Origin: Methanobrevibacter sp.
GTDB taxonomy: Archaea > Methanobacteriota > Methanobacteria > Methanobacteriales > Methanobacteriaceae
DNA length: 44,275 bases
Assembly (NCBI RefSeq): GCF_017431965.1
Contig: NZ_JAFRKB010000048.1
Location: 1 to 44,275, forward strand
Reading direction: 5' to 3'
Position 1 is the stretch's first letter. Every line of letters begins with the position of its first letter. Shown here piece after piece: positions 1 to 7,457 of this stretch. Below the pieces are notes generated by a model. The model was not told where the DNA came from. It did no database searches and saw only the letters and a program-made list of their open reading frames with translations. The translations under genes were made by a program, and so were the position numbers.

Positions 1-99
1 AAAAAAGTAGAAGGTTTAAATTCAGAAATAAAACAATATGGGTCATTCATCATTCCTAAACTATTAGTGCATGATTTAAGAGTAGTTGGTCAAAATTAA
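1..99 (+). CDS. 3' end of an unidentified CDS (partial)
   Basis: Codons read in frame from base 1 give 32 residues ending in VVGQN and a TAA at 97-99. The start lies before the window. The fragment is too short to assign a family; I see no recognisable motif. It is followed by a hairpin and T-rich tract shared with the convergent gene to its right, which supports a real gene end here. Confidence 0.6.
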   Translation, partial: KKVEGLNSEIKQYGSFIIPKLLVHDLRVVGQN

Positions 100-104
100 A
101 AAAA

Positions 105-133
105 GGAAATATTAAATTCTCTTTAATTTTTCC
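105..133. terminator. bidirectional hairpin terminator
   Basis: Inverted repeat with outer arms GGAAA / TTTCC and inner arms TTAAA / TTTAA around a 5-nt loop, with a 2-nt internal mismatch. On the minus strand it is followed by a T-run (complement of 98-104). The TAA stop of the leftward 112-360 gene lies inside the stem. It sits between two convergent gene ends. Confidence 0.6.
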
Positions 134-360
134 CTATATCTTTCAATAGAAGATTCGCTATAATCCATAGTCAAATAATCTTCTGTTAATTTTTTATTAT
201 TGTCAAAATCTTTAATTTTTCCTTTTACGATCTTATCAATGTCTTCATCCAATTTTCTTATTTGATTTTCAAAAGCATATTCAGATTTTCTCATATTAAT
301 TTTGGATTTACGAGAAATTTTTTTTATTTCTTCATCAATATCAAATTCTTTTTCAGACAT
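112..360 (-). CDS. small charged coiled-coil-like hypothetical protein
   Basis: An 82-residue, strongly charged protein (many Lys, Glu and Asp) that should be almost entirely helical. No family recognised, and there is no signal peptide or membrane segment. The ATG at 360 is preferred over the GTG at 363 because a GGTGAT lies 5-10 bases upstream. It is the last gene of the leftward unit moeA / GyrI-like / this gene, starting 9 bases after the previous stop, so the two are probably translated together. Function unknown. Confidence 0.65.
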   Translation of the reverse strand: MSEKEFDIDEEIKKISRKSKINMRKSEYAFENQIRKLDEDIDKIVKGKIKDFDNNKKLTEDYLTMDYSESSIERYREKLKRI

Positions 361-369
361 CACATCACC

Positions 370-831
370 CTACATTTCTATAATAGGCAATTGAATTTCA
401 GTTACAAAATCCTTTTCATCATCACAATTGTGGAAACTTTTTTCCAAAATCTCTTTAGGAGAACCGATAATATGATAATTCTTTTCCTGAGCAACCTCAA
501 CCAGTTTAGCATAGGTATCTAAAATATTATCTGTTGAGCCAAAGTGTTTTGCTGATAAAACCTTATTCTCTATCATATCAACAACACGAATCATATCTTT
601 TTCATCAGCATCCTCTTTGATTACAATACTGACATCATATACAGCATCCCCCTGATTTACTTCATGTCTTGGGGAGAAATAAACAACAAAAGGTTCGCCT
701 TCATATTCTATTTCTTCAGCATCAACCCAACCCATTATTTTAGAAACTAAAATGTCCAAATCAGTAATCGGGCCCTTATAATTAATAACTCCTAACTTTT
801 GCTCCGGAATTACTTTTACCTCATAATCCAT
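370..831 (-). CDS. GyrI-like / effector-binding (SOUL/BacR-fold) domain protein
   Basis: A 153-residue protein that looks like a stand-alone GyrI-like small-molecule-binding domain. The N-terminal strand (EVKVIPEQKLGVINYKG) and the central stretch with VVYFSPRHEV fit the duplicated beta-alpha-beta-beta pattern of AraC/BmrR effector domains. There is no DNA-binding domain, so it is a free-standing binding module, possibly a ligand sensor or a gyrase-inhibitor-like protein. ATG start with GGTGTAATT just upstream. It follows moeA by 26 bases in the same leftward unit. Family assignment is from sequence pattern; the ligand is unknown. Confidence 0.7.
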   Translation of the reverse strand: MDYEVKVIPEQKLGVINYKGPITDLDILVSKIMGWVDAEEIEYEGEPFVVYFSPRHEVNQGDAVYDVSIVIKEDADEKDMIRVVDMIENKVLSAKHFGSTDNILDTYAKLVEVAQEKNYHIIGSPKEILEKSFHNCDDEKDFVTEIQLPIIEM

Positions 832-857
832 AATTACACCTTACATTAACTATAAAT

Positions 858-2081
858 TTAATTAAATAAATAAACTTCTACTTCTTCACCTTCGTTTAAC
901 AATTCCACCAATTTAGGAATTTTTACATAACCATCGGCTGTTGAAAGTGAAAAAATTGCCCCTGAATCTTTAAAAATCGGATGAATTTCATCACCATCGA
1001 CTTTTACAAGTTGATATTGCATTCTTCCAACTTGTGAGTGGATCCTGCGAGTCATCCTGCCTTTAACTGTTTTTAATTCAAAGTCTTTTTCAATACCTGC
1101 CAATTTAGATAAAGGTTGGGAAACAAATGCATTGAATATCATTAAAGCAGATACGGGATTTCCAGGAAGTCCAATTACTAATTTGCCTTCAATTACTCCC
1201 ACAATAGTTGGTTTGCCCGGCTGAACTGAAATTCCATGAATATGGACTTCACCCAACTCATCCAAAACATGTTTTAGGACATCCCCAAGGCCTGCTGAAG
1301 TTCCACCAGAACAGAACAATATGTCTACTTCTTTTAAGGATTCTGTAATCTTTTGCTTAACCTCATCATAGTTATCTCTCATAACGCCTAAGAATTTGGC
1401 ATCAGCGCCGCAGGAAATAGCATCGTTTTTAATCATTCCACCGTTTACATCATATATTTTTCCATATTCGAGCTCTTCACCTTGAAGTGTAATCTCATTT
1501 CCGGAAGAGACTATGCCAACAGTAGGTTTTTTGTAAACTTCAATGGTTTCAAAACCTTGTGACAGCAAAACACCAATTTTGCCAGGGTTTAAAAAGTCTC
1601 CTTTTTTAAGTATCAATTTGCCCTCTTCAATGTCGGAACCTTTTTTGGCCACATCCTGGGACGGTGTGGCAGTAGTCAATAAATTAACTTTATCATCAAA
1701 TTTTTCAGCATATTCAACCATCACAACAGCTTCACTTCCTTCAGGCATGGCTGCACCAGTACTGATTTCAATACATTTGCCTTTTTCGACTTTTTTATCA
1801 GTAGTTGAACCTGCTTCCAAAAAGTCAATGACTTCCAAGGTATTTGGAGACTCTTCTGAAGCTCCGAAACTATCACTTGAAAGAATTGCAAAACCATCTT
1901 TCAGGGCTTTATCAAATGGTGGAAAATCCATTCTTGAGTAAACATCTTCAAACAATATCCTCCCATAAGATTCACTGACATCAATTTCTTCGCTTTGAGG
2001 TTTTAAATTATCATCAAACAACTTTTGTATAATATCAATGGCTTCATCGCATTCCTTAATTTTTAAAAATTCAGTTCCCAT
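858..2081 (-). CDS. moeA: molybdopterin molybdenumtransferase MoeA
   Basis: 407 residues, normal length for MoeA. It inserts molybdenum or tungsten into molybdopterin, which formylmethanofuran dehydrogenase and formate dehydrogenase of methanogens need. Visible hallmarks are the N-terminal FPPFDKALKDGFA segment (residues 53-65), SSGNE near 192-196, the MoaB/MogA-like motif CSGGTSAGLGD (257-267) and GLPGNPVSAL (304-313), followed by the C-terminal beta domain. ATG start; the 107-base gap to the divergent aIF1A gene carries AT-rich promoter-like sequence for both. First gene of a three-gene leftward unit. No C-terminal molybdate-binding extension is present. Confidence 0.93.
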   Translation of the reverse strand: MGTEFLKIKECDEAIDIIQKLFDDNLKPQSEEIDVSESYGRILFEDVYSRMDFPPFDKALKDGFAILSSDSFGASEESPNTLEVIDFLEAGSTTDKKVEKGKCIEISTGAAMPEGSEAVVMVEYAEKFDDKVNLLTTATPSQDVAKKGSDIEEGKLILKKGDFLNPGKIGVLLSQGFETIEVYKKPTVGIVSSGNEITLQGEELEYGKIYDVNGGMIKNDAISCGADAKFLGVMRDNYDEVKQKITESLKEVDILFCSGGTSAGLGDVLKHVLDELGEVHIHGISVQPGKPTIVGVIEGKLVIGLPGNPVSALMIFNAFVSQPLSKLAGIEKDFELKTVKGRMTRRIHSQVGRMQYQLVKVDGDEIHPIFKDSGAIFSLSTADGYVKIPKLVELLNEGEEVEVYLFN

Positions 2082-2188
2082 AATAACCCCTTTTAAATAA
2101 TATCCAATAAATTAATATATAATATATCAATAAATATATAAATAATTTAATCTTATGGAGAAACGTATTATTATTTGGAGGAGAGTAT
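2082..2188. promoter_or_regulatory. divergent promoter region moeA / aIF1A
   Basis: AT-only stretch between divergent starts. AATATATAAATAA near 2132-2144 is a TATA-box candidate for the rightward aIF1A unit, and TTATATATTAATTT (complement of about 2111-2124) is one for moeA. A strong ribosome-binding site GGAGGA at 2178-2183 precedes the TTG start of aIF1A at 2189. TATA positions are inferred by eye. Confidence 0.45.
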
Positions 2189-2494
2189 TTGTCTAAGCCT
2201 AATCAAAATCAACAACAAGAATATAGGAGAGTAAGAACTCCTAAAAAAGGAGAAATACCTGGAGTAGTCGAACAAATCATGGGACACGGAAAATTAAAAG
2301 TTCGTTGTGCTGATGGTAATATTAGAATGACCAGAATCCCTGGAAAAATGAAAAAACGTATTTGGATTCGTGAAGGAGATGTAATCCTTGTAAAACCTTG
2401 GGATTTCCAAGCTGATGAAAAAGCTGATGTAATTTGGAGATATACAAAAACCGAATCAAATTGGCTTGAAAGAAAAGGCTACTTGAAAATGTAG
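2189..2494 (+). CDS. eif1A: translation initiation factor aIF-1A
   Basis: 101 residues with the OB-fold of archaeal/eukaryotic initiation factor 1A: GVVEQIMGHGKLKVRCADG (residues 25-43), then RIPGKMKKRIWIREGDVILV. It binds the A-site region of the small ribosomal subunit and promotes initiator tRNA binding and scanning/start selection. The start is TTG at 2189, chosen because GGAGGA is placed 5 bases upstream and the N-terminus has the usual basic, Gln/Asn-rich tail. Rio1 follows after 26 bases. This aIF1A-Rio1-KH order is conserved in many euryarchaea. Confidence 0.95.
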   Translation: MSKPNQNQQQEYRRVRTPKKGEIPGVVEQIMGHGKLKVRCADGNIRMTRIPGKMKKRIWIREGDVILVKPWDFQADEKADVIWRYTKTESNWLERKGYLKM

Positions 2495-2498
2495 CTTT
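2475..2498 (+). terminator. stop-codon hairpin at end of aIF1A
   Basis: AAGGCTAC pairs with GTAGCTTT (8 pairs, one G-T) over an 8-nt loop; the TAG stop at 2492-2494 lies in the right arm. A T-rich stretch follows to about 2513. It lies inside the aIF1A-rio1 unit, so it may only reduce readthrough. Confidence 0.45.
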
Positions 2499-2520
2499 AC
2501 TTACTTATTTTTTGATTTAA

Positions 2521-3294
2521 ATGGATAAAAAAGTAGCTAAAGCAGATGCTAAATACCAAAAAATACATTCCCAAAAAAGAAAAAAAGATAGCTCCGACAG
2601 AAAAGTTGGGAATGAGATTTTTGACAAATTAACTTTAGAAACTTTATATAAACTTGCTAATCAAGGCTACATTGATATCCTCAACGGAGCAATAAGTACC
2701 GGTAAAGAGGCGAATGTGCTTACAGGAATTACCGATGCTGAGAAATTTGTAGCTGTTAAAATTTATAGAATAGCTACTTCTGATTTTAAAAAAATGGATT
2801 ACTATCTTAAAGGAGATCCAAGATTCAATATTAAAACTAAAAATAAAAGGAAAATCATCTATTCCTGGGTTACAAAAGAATTTAAAAACTTAACCAGATT
2901 GCACACTGCAGGAGTGAATGTTCCAGAACCCATAACCAGTTCCAATAATGTTTTAATTATTGAGTTTATCGGTGATGAGGACGGAAATCCTGCACAGCCT
3001 GTGAGAAACCAACCCCCTCAAAATCCAGAAGAGTTTTTCAATAAATTACTTGTTCAGTTAAAATTATTTGTTAATGAAGCAAAGTTAGTTCATGGAGATT
3101 TATCCAATTATAACATCCTGAATTTAGATGAAGAACCCGTTATAATCGATGTTTCCCAATCTGTTGTGCTGGACAATCCTATTTCAAAAGAACTTCTTGA
3201 AAGAGACATTAACACCCTTGTCCGAGAGTACACCAAACTCGGCGTGAAAACTAGTTTTGAAGAAATTTGGGAATATGTGGATCCAAAATTTTAA
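2521..3294 (+). CDS. rio1: RIO1-type serine/threonine protein kinase
   Basis: 257 residues. Rio1 is an atypical kinase/ATPase acting in late maturation of the small ribosomal subunit. Family signatures are all visible: STGKEANVL (59-67) in the nucleotide loop, VAVKIYR with the ATP lysine at 80, the catalytic loop HGDLSNYNIL (191-200, Asp193) and the metal-binding IIDVSQSV (208-215, Asp210). No Rio2-type N-terminal winged helix is present. ATG start with a weak site (TTTGATTTAA) upstream, probably helped by coupling to aIF1A. In relatives the next gene is the KH/Dim2 homologue, another 40S-type factor; here about 3 kb intervenes. Confidence 0.95.
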   Translation: MDKKVAKADAKYQKIHSQKRKKDSSDRKVGNEIFDKLTLETLYKLANQGYIDILNGAISTGKEANVLTGITDAEKFVAVKIYRIATSDFKKMDYYLKGDPRFNIKTKNKRKIIYSWVTKEFKNLTRLHTAGVNVPEPITSSNNVLIIEFIGDEDGNPAQPVRNQPPQNPEEFFNKLLVQLKLFVNEAKLVHGDLSNYNILNLDEEPVIIDVSQSVVLDNPISKELLERDINTLVREYTKLGVKTSFEEIWEYVDPKF

Positions 3295-3393
3295 ATAGGT
3301 TACTCTGATTATAACATCCATTATTTAAAAACAGGAAAAATCCGTTATAAATTTGCTTGAAACAACATTACTACCCATTAAAAATTAATATGA

Positions 3394-3945
3394 TTAATAA
3401 CCTTCATCTTCAAAGTGTTCTTTAATTTTAAGGTAAAATTCTTCACTGGTAAAATCAAAATCATTATTAAATGATTTATAGGCCAAAATACAATCATTTT
3501 TTAAATTAAATCTGAAATCTGGGCATTTTTCAAAGAGTTTATTGAAACAATACTTGGAATGTTCTGGAAAGGGAACTTCCTCAAAAGAAATTTTATCAAT
3601 CACAATTTTCATTGCACAAGATAGGACAGTCAGCTGAAGAGCTGAAGCATAAGCGTCATAACATTCCCCATAATCCAGATTAACATTAAAATAAATCATG
3701 AAGTTAATCATTACATGAGACACCCAAATTAAAGAATTAGGCTCAAATTTTTCTAATTGCAAATCCGTAAACTTAAAAATTAATTCTTCTAAATCACCAT
3801 CATTCTCTTGACAAAAATTTACAAAATCAATAAAAGAATAATTTGTTAAATATTTAATATACGCTTCTTTAATTTCCTCATCACAAGGAAATTTAGAAAT
3901 TTTTTTTAACTCTTTGCGCATTAAAACTTTTGGATAAGTAAACAT
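3394..3945 (-). CDS. hypothetical protein, unknown family
   Basis: 183 residues, acidic and rich in Phe, Tyr, Leu and Asn, with no membrane helix clear enough to call (a hydrophobic patch WVSHVMINFMIYFNV lies near 99-113). Cysteines are scattered with no ribbon pattern. It appears all-helical. ATG at 3945 with GTGAG upstream. It is transcribed leftward, against its neighbours, inside the 3-kb stretch that separates Rio1 from the KH gene, and has AT-rich flanks. I do not recognise a family. It is probably a lineage-restricted gene. Confidence 0.7.
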   Translation of the reverse strand: MFTYPKVLMRKELKKISKFPCDEEIKEAYIKYLTNYSFIDFVNFCQENDGDLEELIFKFTDLQLEKFEPNSLIWVSHVMINFMIYFNVNLDYGECYDAYASALQLTVLSCAMKIVIDKISFEEVPFPEHSKYCFNKLFEKCPDFRFNLKNDCILAYKSFNNDFDFTSEEFYLKIKEHFEDEGY

Positions 3946-4158
3946 GATAACTCACTTTAACTTTGATAATTGTCTCATATATATTTAAATTTTGAAAAAT
4001 TTCAATATAATATGTATTCTGAATGGTGATTTCTATTCAAATTACTGCTCATAATAATCATTATGAAAAAATAACTATTTAAAAGTTAATAAAATAATTT
4101 TTATAAGTAATTAAACCTCTAAAAATATTTATCCAATTATAAAAAAATTTTTTGAGAA

Positions 4159-4174
4159 ATATTCCTAAGAATAT
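4159..4174 (-). terminator. hairpin after the small membrane protein gene
   Basis: Perfect 6-bp inverted repeat ATATTC / GAATAT around a 4-nt loop, touching the TGA stop of the leftward 59-residue ORF. It is followed on the minus strand by TTTCTCAAAAAATTTTTTT. Confidence 0.45.
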
Positions 4175-4353
4175 CAATGTCCCTTGATATATAGAACAAT
4201 TCCTGCAATAATGACAATTAAACCTAAAAGTGATACTATGTCAAAAGCTAAACCCATCAATTTAAAACCTAACTTCAAAAAGAAAGGTCCTAATGCACAG
4301 AACAATAATATCAAACCTACAATTATTGCAATTATTCCTCCGATTCCTCTCAT
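4174..4353 (-). CDS. 59-residue two-helix membrane protein
   Basis: Reading the minus strand gives an ATG at 4353, a near-ideal GGAGGT 9 bases upstream, 59 codons and a TGA at 4174-4176. The protein begins MRGIGGIIAIIVGLILLF, continues through CALGPFFLKLGFKLMG, and has a second hydrophobic segment (SLLGLIVIIAGIVLYI, about residues 41-56) ending in KGH. It is predicted to span the membrane twice with a short, mildly basic loop. It resembles the many small Gly/Ile-rich membrane proteins of methanogens, but no function can be named. The hairpin directly after the stop supports a real gene. The opposite-strand reading frame over the same bases looks like a shadow. Confidence 0.75.
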   Translation of the reverse strand: MRGIGGIIAIIVGLILLFCALGPFFLKLGFKLMGLAFDIVSLLGLIVIIAGIVLYIKGH

Positions 4354-4378
4354 TATTTTACCTCCATATTATAATTAA

Positions 4379-4797
4379 GATACATCAAATATCTCCAATT
4401 AAAATTATGAATACAATAATATTTAAAATTAATTTTTTCAAATGCAAACGAACTGGAAATTTTTAACAGCCAAAAACCCAAATGTTAACGCAAAAAAATT
4501 AACATGACACTATTAAATCTTCAAACGCCTGGTAAATCATAAGCCATAATATATTCATAGCCACACAAGGGATTTGCAGACTTAAAGTTTAAGACAAAAA
4601 ACTGTTATTGAGACCTAATAATGTTTTGCATACCCATCATATTAACATATTATACCCCTATAAAATAAAATATATAATTGATGAACAATAATACTTATAA
4701 TAAAAAAAGATTATGAACTGAGGTTGATAGCATAGACATCAATAAGAAAAAATCATTAATTCGCTCAAATGAACTCGACAAAATAGCTATTGATGAT
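4379..4797. other. gene-poor AT-rich region upstream of the aminomutase
   Basis: No supported gene in about 420 bases. It contains an inverted repeat at 4482-4505 (ATGTTAA and TTAACAT with an A-rich 10-nt loop) and an A/T-rich promoter-like stretch near 4655-4680. GAGGTTGAT at 4720-4728 looks like a ribosome-binding site and could serve an unusual start for the next gene (see the aminomutase entry). Confidence 0.4.
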
Positions 4798-5949
4798 ATG
4801 GGGCATAAATCAAAAGTTAGAACAGGATTTAGTGAGTTTTCTAAAAAATTATATGCTAATAATAAGAATAAGATTTTAAAAGAATTGAATGCAAGTGAAA
4901 AAGATTGGAATAATCCCAAATGGCAATTAAAAAATCGCATCAGTGATGTTGATGAACTTTCAAAATACGCTAACCTTACAAATGAAGAATATGAAAATAT
5001 AAAAAAGGTTAGTGAAAAATATAGATTTGCAATAACACCTTATTATTTCTCATTAATTGACTTTGACAATCCGATTTGTCCAATAAAACTGCAATCCATT
5101 CCTGACATTAAAGAATTTGAAGAATTTGGGCAATTAGATCCAATGAAAGAAAATCAATCTAATCCTTCAGGAAAAATCACTAGAAGATATCCCAATAAAT
5201 TGATTATCAATGTCACCAATGCCTGTCCCATGTATTGCCGGCACTGCCAACGCCGCAGATTAATAGGCAACATTGATAAACATACTTCTAAAGAAGATAT
5301 CGATGAATCAATAGAATTTATAGAAAATAATCAGACAATCAGAGAAGTATTGGTTACCGGAGGAGATGCATTATTATTATCCAATAATAAATTAGAATAT
5401 ATATTCGACAACCTATCAGACATCAGCCATGTTGAAGTAATAAGAATAGGTACAAGAACCTTGGCAACCCTTCCATTTAGAATTGATGACAAGTTGGCTT
5501 CATTGCTTAGAAAATATAAGGTGCAGGTCTCAACACAATTCAATCATGCCTGTGAGATTACGCCGGAAGCCGTTAGCGCAATAGATACCTTAGTCGATAA
5601 TGGAATACCTGTACGAAATCAGATGGTGTTGCTGCATAATGTTAACGACGACAAATATTGCATTCAAAAAACAAATGAGGAACTGCAGAAATATCGCGTT
5701 ATTTCATATTATTTATTCCATCCGAAAGATGTTAAAAGCACTAAACACTTCCAAGTTGACATTTCGAAAGGTTTAGAGATTATGAAACATTTAGAAGGCA
5801 GAACAAGTGGCATGTGTAAACCAACATATGTATATAATTCGCCGGATGGTCTTGGAAAAGTACCTTTAGTGCCAATGGAAAATGTTGAATTTGATGAAAA
5901 CGGATATAAGTTCACAACATGGGAAAATAAAATAATTAAAAAAGGTTAA
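4798..5949 (+). CDS. eam: KamA-family radical SAM aminomutase, probable glutamate 2,3-aminomutase
   Basis: 383 residues from the first ATG. Radical SAM and PLP enzyme moving an amino group from C2 to C3. The cluster motif is CPMYCRHC (Cys143, 147, 150), preceded by WQLKNRI near 42-48, typical of KamA. The PLP lysine is in SPDGLGKVPL (Lys354). Compared with lysine 2,3-aminomutase of Clostridium subterminale (Asp293, Asp330, Lys337), the same 37- and 7-residue spacings place Lys310 and Asn347 at the two Asp positions that hold the lysine side chain. Lys/Asn there is the pattern I recall for glutamate 2,3-aminomutase, whose product beta-glutamate is a methanogen osmolyte. No ablB acetyltransferase (for acetyl-beta-lysine) is adjacent. 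The frame is open upstream to a TGA at 4714; the only good ribosome site (GAGGTTGAT) would serve an ATA at 4732, so the true start is uncertain. Confidence 0.85.
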   Translation: MGHKSKVRTGFSEFSKKLYANNKNKILKELNASEKDWNNPKWQLKNRISDVDELSKYANLTNEEYENIKKVSEKYRFAITPYYFSLIDFDNPICPIKLQSIPDIKEFEEFGQLDPMKENQSNPSGKITRRYPNKLIINVTNACPMYCRHCQRRRLIGNIDKHTSKEDIDESIEFIENNQTIREVLVTGGDALLLSNNKLEYIFDNLSDISHVEVIRIGTRTLATLPFRIDDKLASLLRKYKVQVSTQFNHACEITPEAVSAIDTLVDNGIPVRNQMVLLHNVNDDKYCIQKTNEELQKYRVISYYLFHPKDVKSTKHFQVDISKGLEIMKHLEGRTSGMCKPTYVYNSPDGLGKVPLVPMENVEFDENGYKFTTWENKIIKKG

Positions 5950-6339
5950 ATTTAATACTATAGCGGACATTATTTTTTAAATTTTAAAATAAGATGGAGA
6001 GGGCATATTTTACAGAATTATTCGCCATTTACCTATTTAATTTTTTGTTAGTGGAATACAATGAAAATATCCATGCAATATAACTATAAAACAAGTTGTA
6101 ATACAAACCGCTTAAGCGCCCCATTATTGCCCAAAGGGTTTGATTGTTATCCTATATAAAGACAATGTTATATTAAAACTTTATTTTTTATTTAATTAAA
6201 AAGAAAAATATATCCTATAACATTATTAATCTAATGAAAATATTTAAAAATGATAAAACACTAAAATCTAACTACTTTGTAGAAATTATTATATAAAATT
6301 GATTAAATAACTATTATTAATTAACAAAAAGGTGATAAA
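5950..6339. other. intergenic region before the KH gene
   Basis: About 390 bases, mostly A/T. A 32-codon ORF (6061-6159) is present but has no convincing ribosome site. A short GC-richer patch includes the palindrome CGCTTAAGCG (6109-6118). AT-rich sequence near 6285-6320 probably holds the KH promoter, and AAAGGTGATAAA directly precedes its ATG. Nothing else stands out. Confidence 0.35.
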
Positions 6340-6957
6340 ATGCCAGAAACAGATTATTTGAAAATACCTCAAAATAGAGTAGGGGCATTAATTGGAAGCA
6401 ATGGAAAAGTAAAAAAATCCATTGAAAACATAACTGGAACCATCTTAGATATTGACAGTGATGATGGAACAGTTTATATTACACCTAGCGAAAATATGGA
6501 AGATCCATTGGGAGTGTGGAATGCCAATCATATAGTAAAGGCAATAGCCCGTGGATTTAATCCAGAAGTTGCGCTTAAATTAATCAGTGATGACATTTAT
6601 TTAGAAGTAATCAGCTTACCGTTATATATAGGCAAATCCAAAAAGGCCCTTGCAAGACACAAAGGTAGAATCATTGGAAAAGATGGGAAAACACGTGAAA
6701 TAATCATGGAAATGGCCGAAGTTGACATGGCGGTTTATGGAAAAACCGTTTCATTGATTGGTGAAATGGACAATATTATGATTGCAAAAGAAGCCATTGA
6801 AATGATTTTAAACGGTTCCAGACATAAATCAGTGTACGGGTTTTTAGAACATAAAAAAGAAACCTTGAAAATGAAAGAATTTAAAGATCTTGTTGGAATT
6901 GAAGACGATAAAATCGAATTCAAAGATGGAATCGACTTTGATGAAAAAGATTACTAG
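6340..6957 (+). CDS. KH-domain rRNA-processing protein (Pno1/Dim2-like)
   Basis: 205 residues with two KH domains: the first has RVGALIGSNGKVKKSI (GSNG at 19-22), the second GRIIGKDGKTREII (GKDG at 113-116). This matches archaeal homologues of Dim2/Pno1 and Krr1, which bind the 3' end of small-subunit rRNA and work with Rio1 and aIF1A in ribosome maturation. ATG start with AAAGGTGAT 5 bases upstream. An acidic C-terminal tail follows the second domain. In related genomes it lies next to Rio1 on one side and Top6B on the other; here both gaps are enlarged. Confidence 0.92.
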   Translation: MPETDYLKIPQNRVGALIGSNGKVKKSIENITGTILDIDSDDGTVYITPSENMEDPLGVWNANHIVKAIARGFNPEVALKLISDDIYLEVISLPLYIGKSKKALARHKGRIIGKDGKTREIIMEMAEVDMAVYGKTVSLIGEMDNIMIAKEAIEMILNGSRHKSVYGFLEHKKETLKMKEFKDLVGIEDDKIEFKDGIDFDEKDY

Positions 6958-6986
6958 GAGTGTAAACTCCTAAAACTTATTTTTTT
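6955..6986 (+). terminator. stop-codon hairpin terminator of the KH gene
   Basis: TAGGAGT and ACTCCTA form a perfect 7-bp stem over a GTAA loop (6955-6972). The left arm begins with the TAG stop codon itself. A run of seven T follows at 6980-6986. Confidence 0.7.
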
Positions 6987-7457
6987 AATTAATTTCTAAT
7001 GAAAACCAATTTCACCAAGTGCCATATCAGACTCGGAACCTGATTTAGATTTTTCATTTTACAGAGAAATAAATTCTAATTTTAAATAATAATAATTTTA
7101 CAAAATCTCATGAAATATTAAAGATTCATACAACTTTTATCAAGTTCAAAAAAAATAATAATCATGAAATCAAAATATCCTATCAAAGAAATATTCCAAT
7201 TTACAACTAATTTTAATTGAATTTAACATAGAAAATTATACACTTATAAGCAAAATATTATATACTTTAACCCACATATATAGGTAGTATAGTATAAATA
7301 CTATAATTTCGTTATGTTTTAAAATTATTATTTTACCATATTTTTAATCAACTTAGATAGGGCACCATAAAAATATTACTTTGCAAATGCTCTCTCACTT
7401 GGTTTAAATATTGTCATCATAATAAACATAAACATGTAAAATTTTAGGAGGAAAATT
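6987..7457. other. long leader/intergenic region upstream of topoisomerase VI
   Basis: About 470 bases without a supported gene, almost all A/T. It holds a perfect 8-bp-arm palindrome TATAGTAT-AA-ATACTATA at 7288-7305. TTTAAATA near 7404-7411 is a TATA candidate, and TTAGGAGG directly precedes the TTG start of top6B. Unusually long for this dense genome. Confidence 0.4.
7288..7305. repeat. perfect palindrome upstream of top6B
   Basis: TATAGTAT, a 2-nt centre AA, then ATACTATA. It lies about 150 bases before the top6B start and overlaps TATA-like sequence. Could be an operator or chance in AT-rich DNA. Confidence 0.4.

Noticed and set aside
4184..4378. 64-residue rightward ORF rich in Pro, Ile and Lys
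   Set aside because: No ribosome site, odd composition, and it is antisense to the better-supported small membrane protein with GGAGGT and a terminator.
4482..4505. Inverted repeat ATGTTAA / TTAACAT in the aminomutase upstream region
   Set aside because: Seven-base AT-rich arms with a 10-nt A-rich loop and no link to a promoter or gene end; likely chance.
6061..6159. 32-codon ORF upstream of the KH gene
   Set aside because: No convincing ribosome site, no recognisable motif, and too short to separate from chance; noted only in the intergenic entry.
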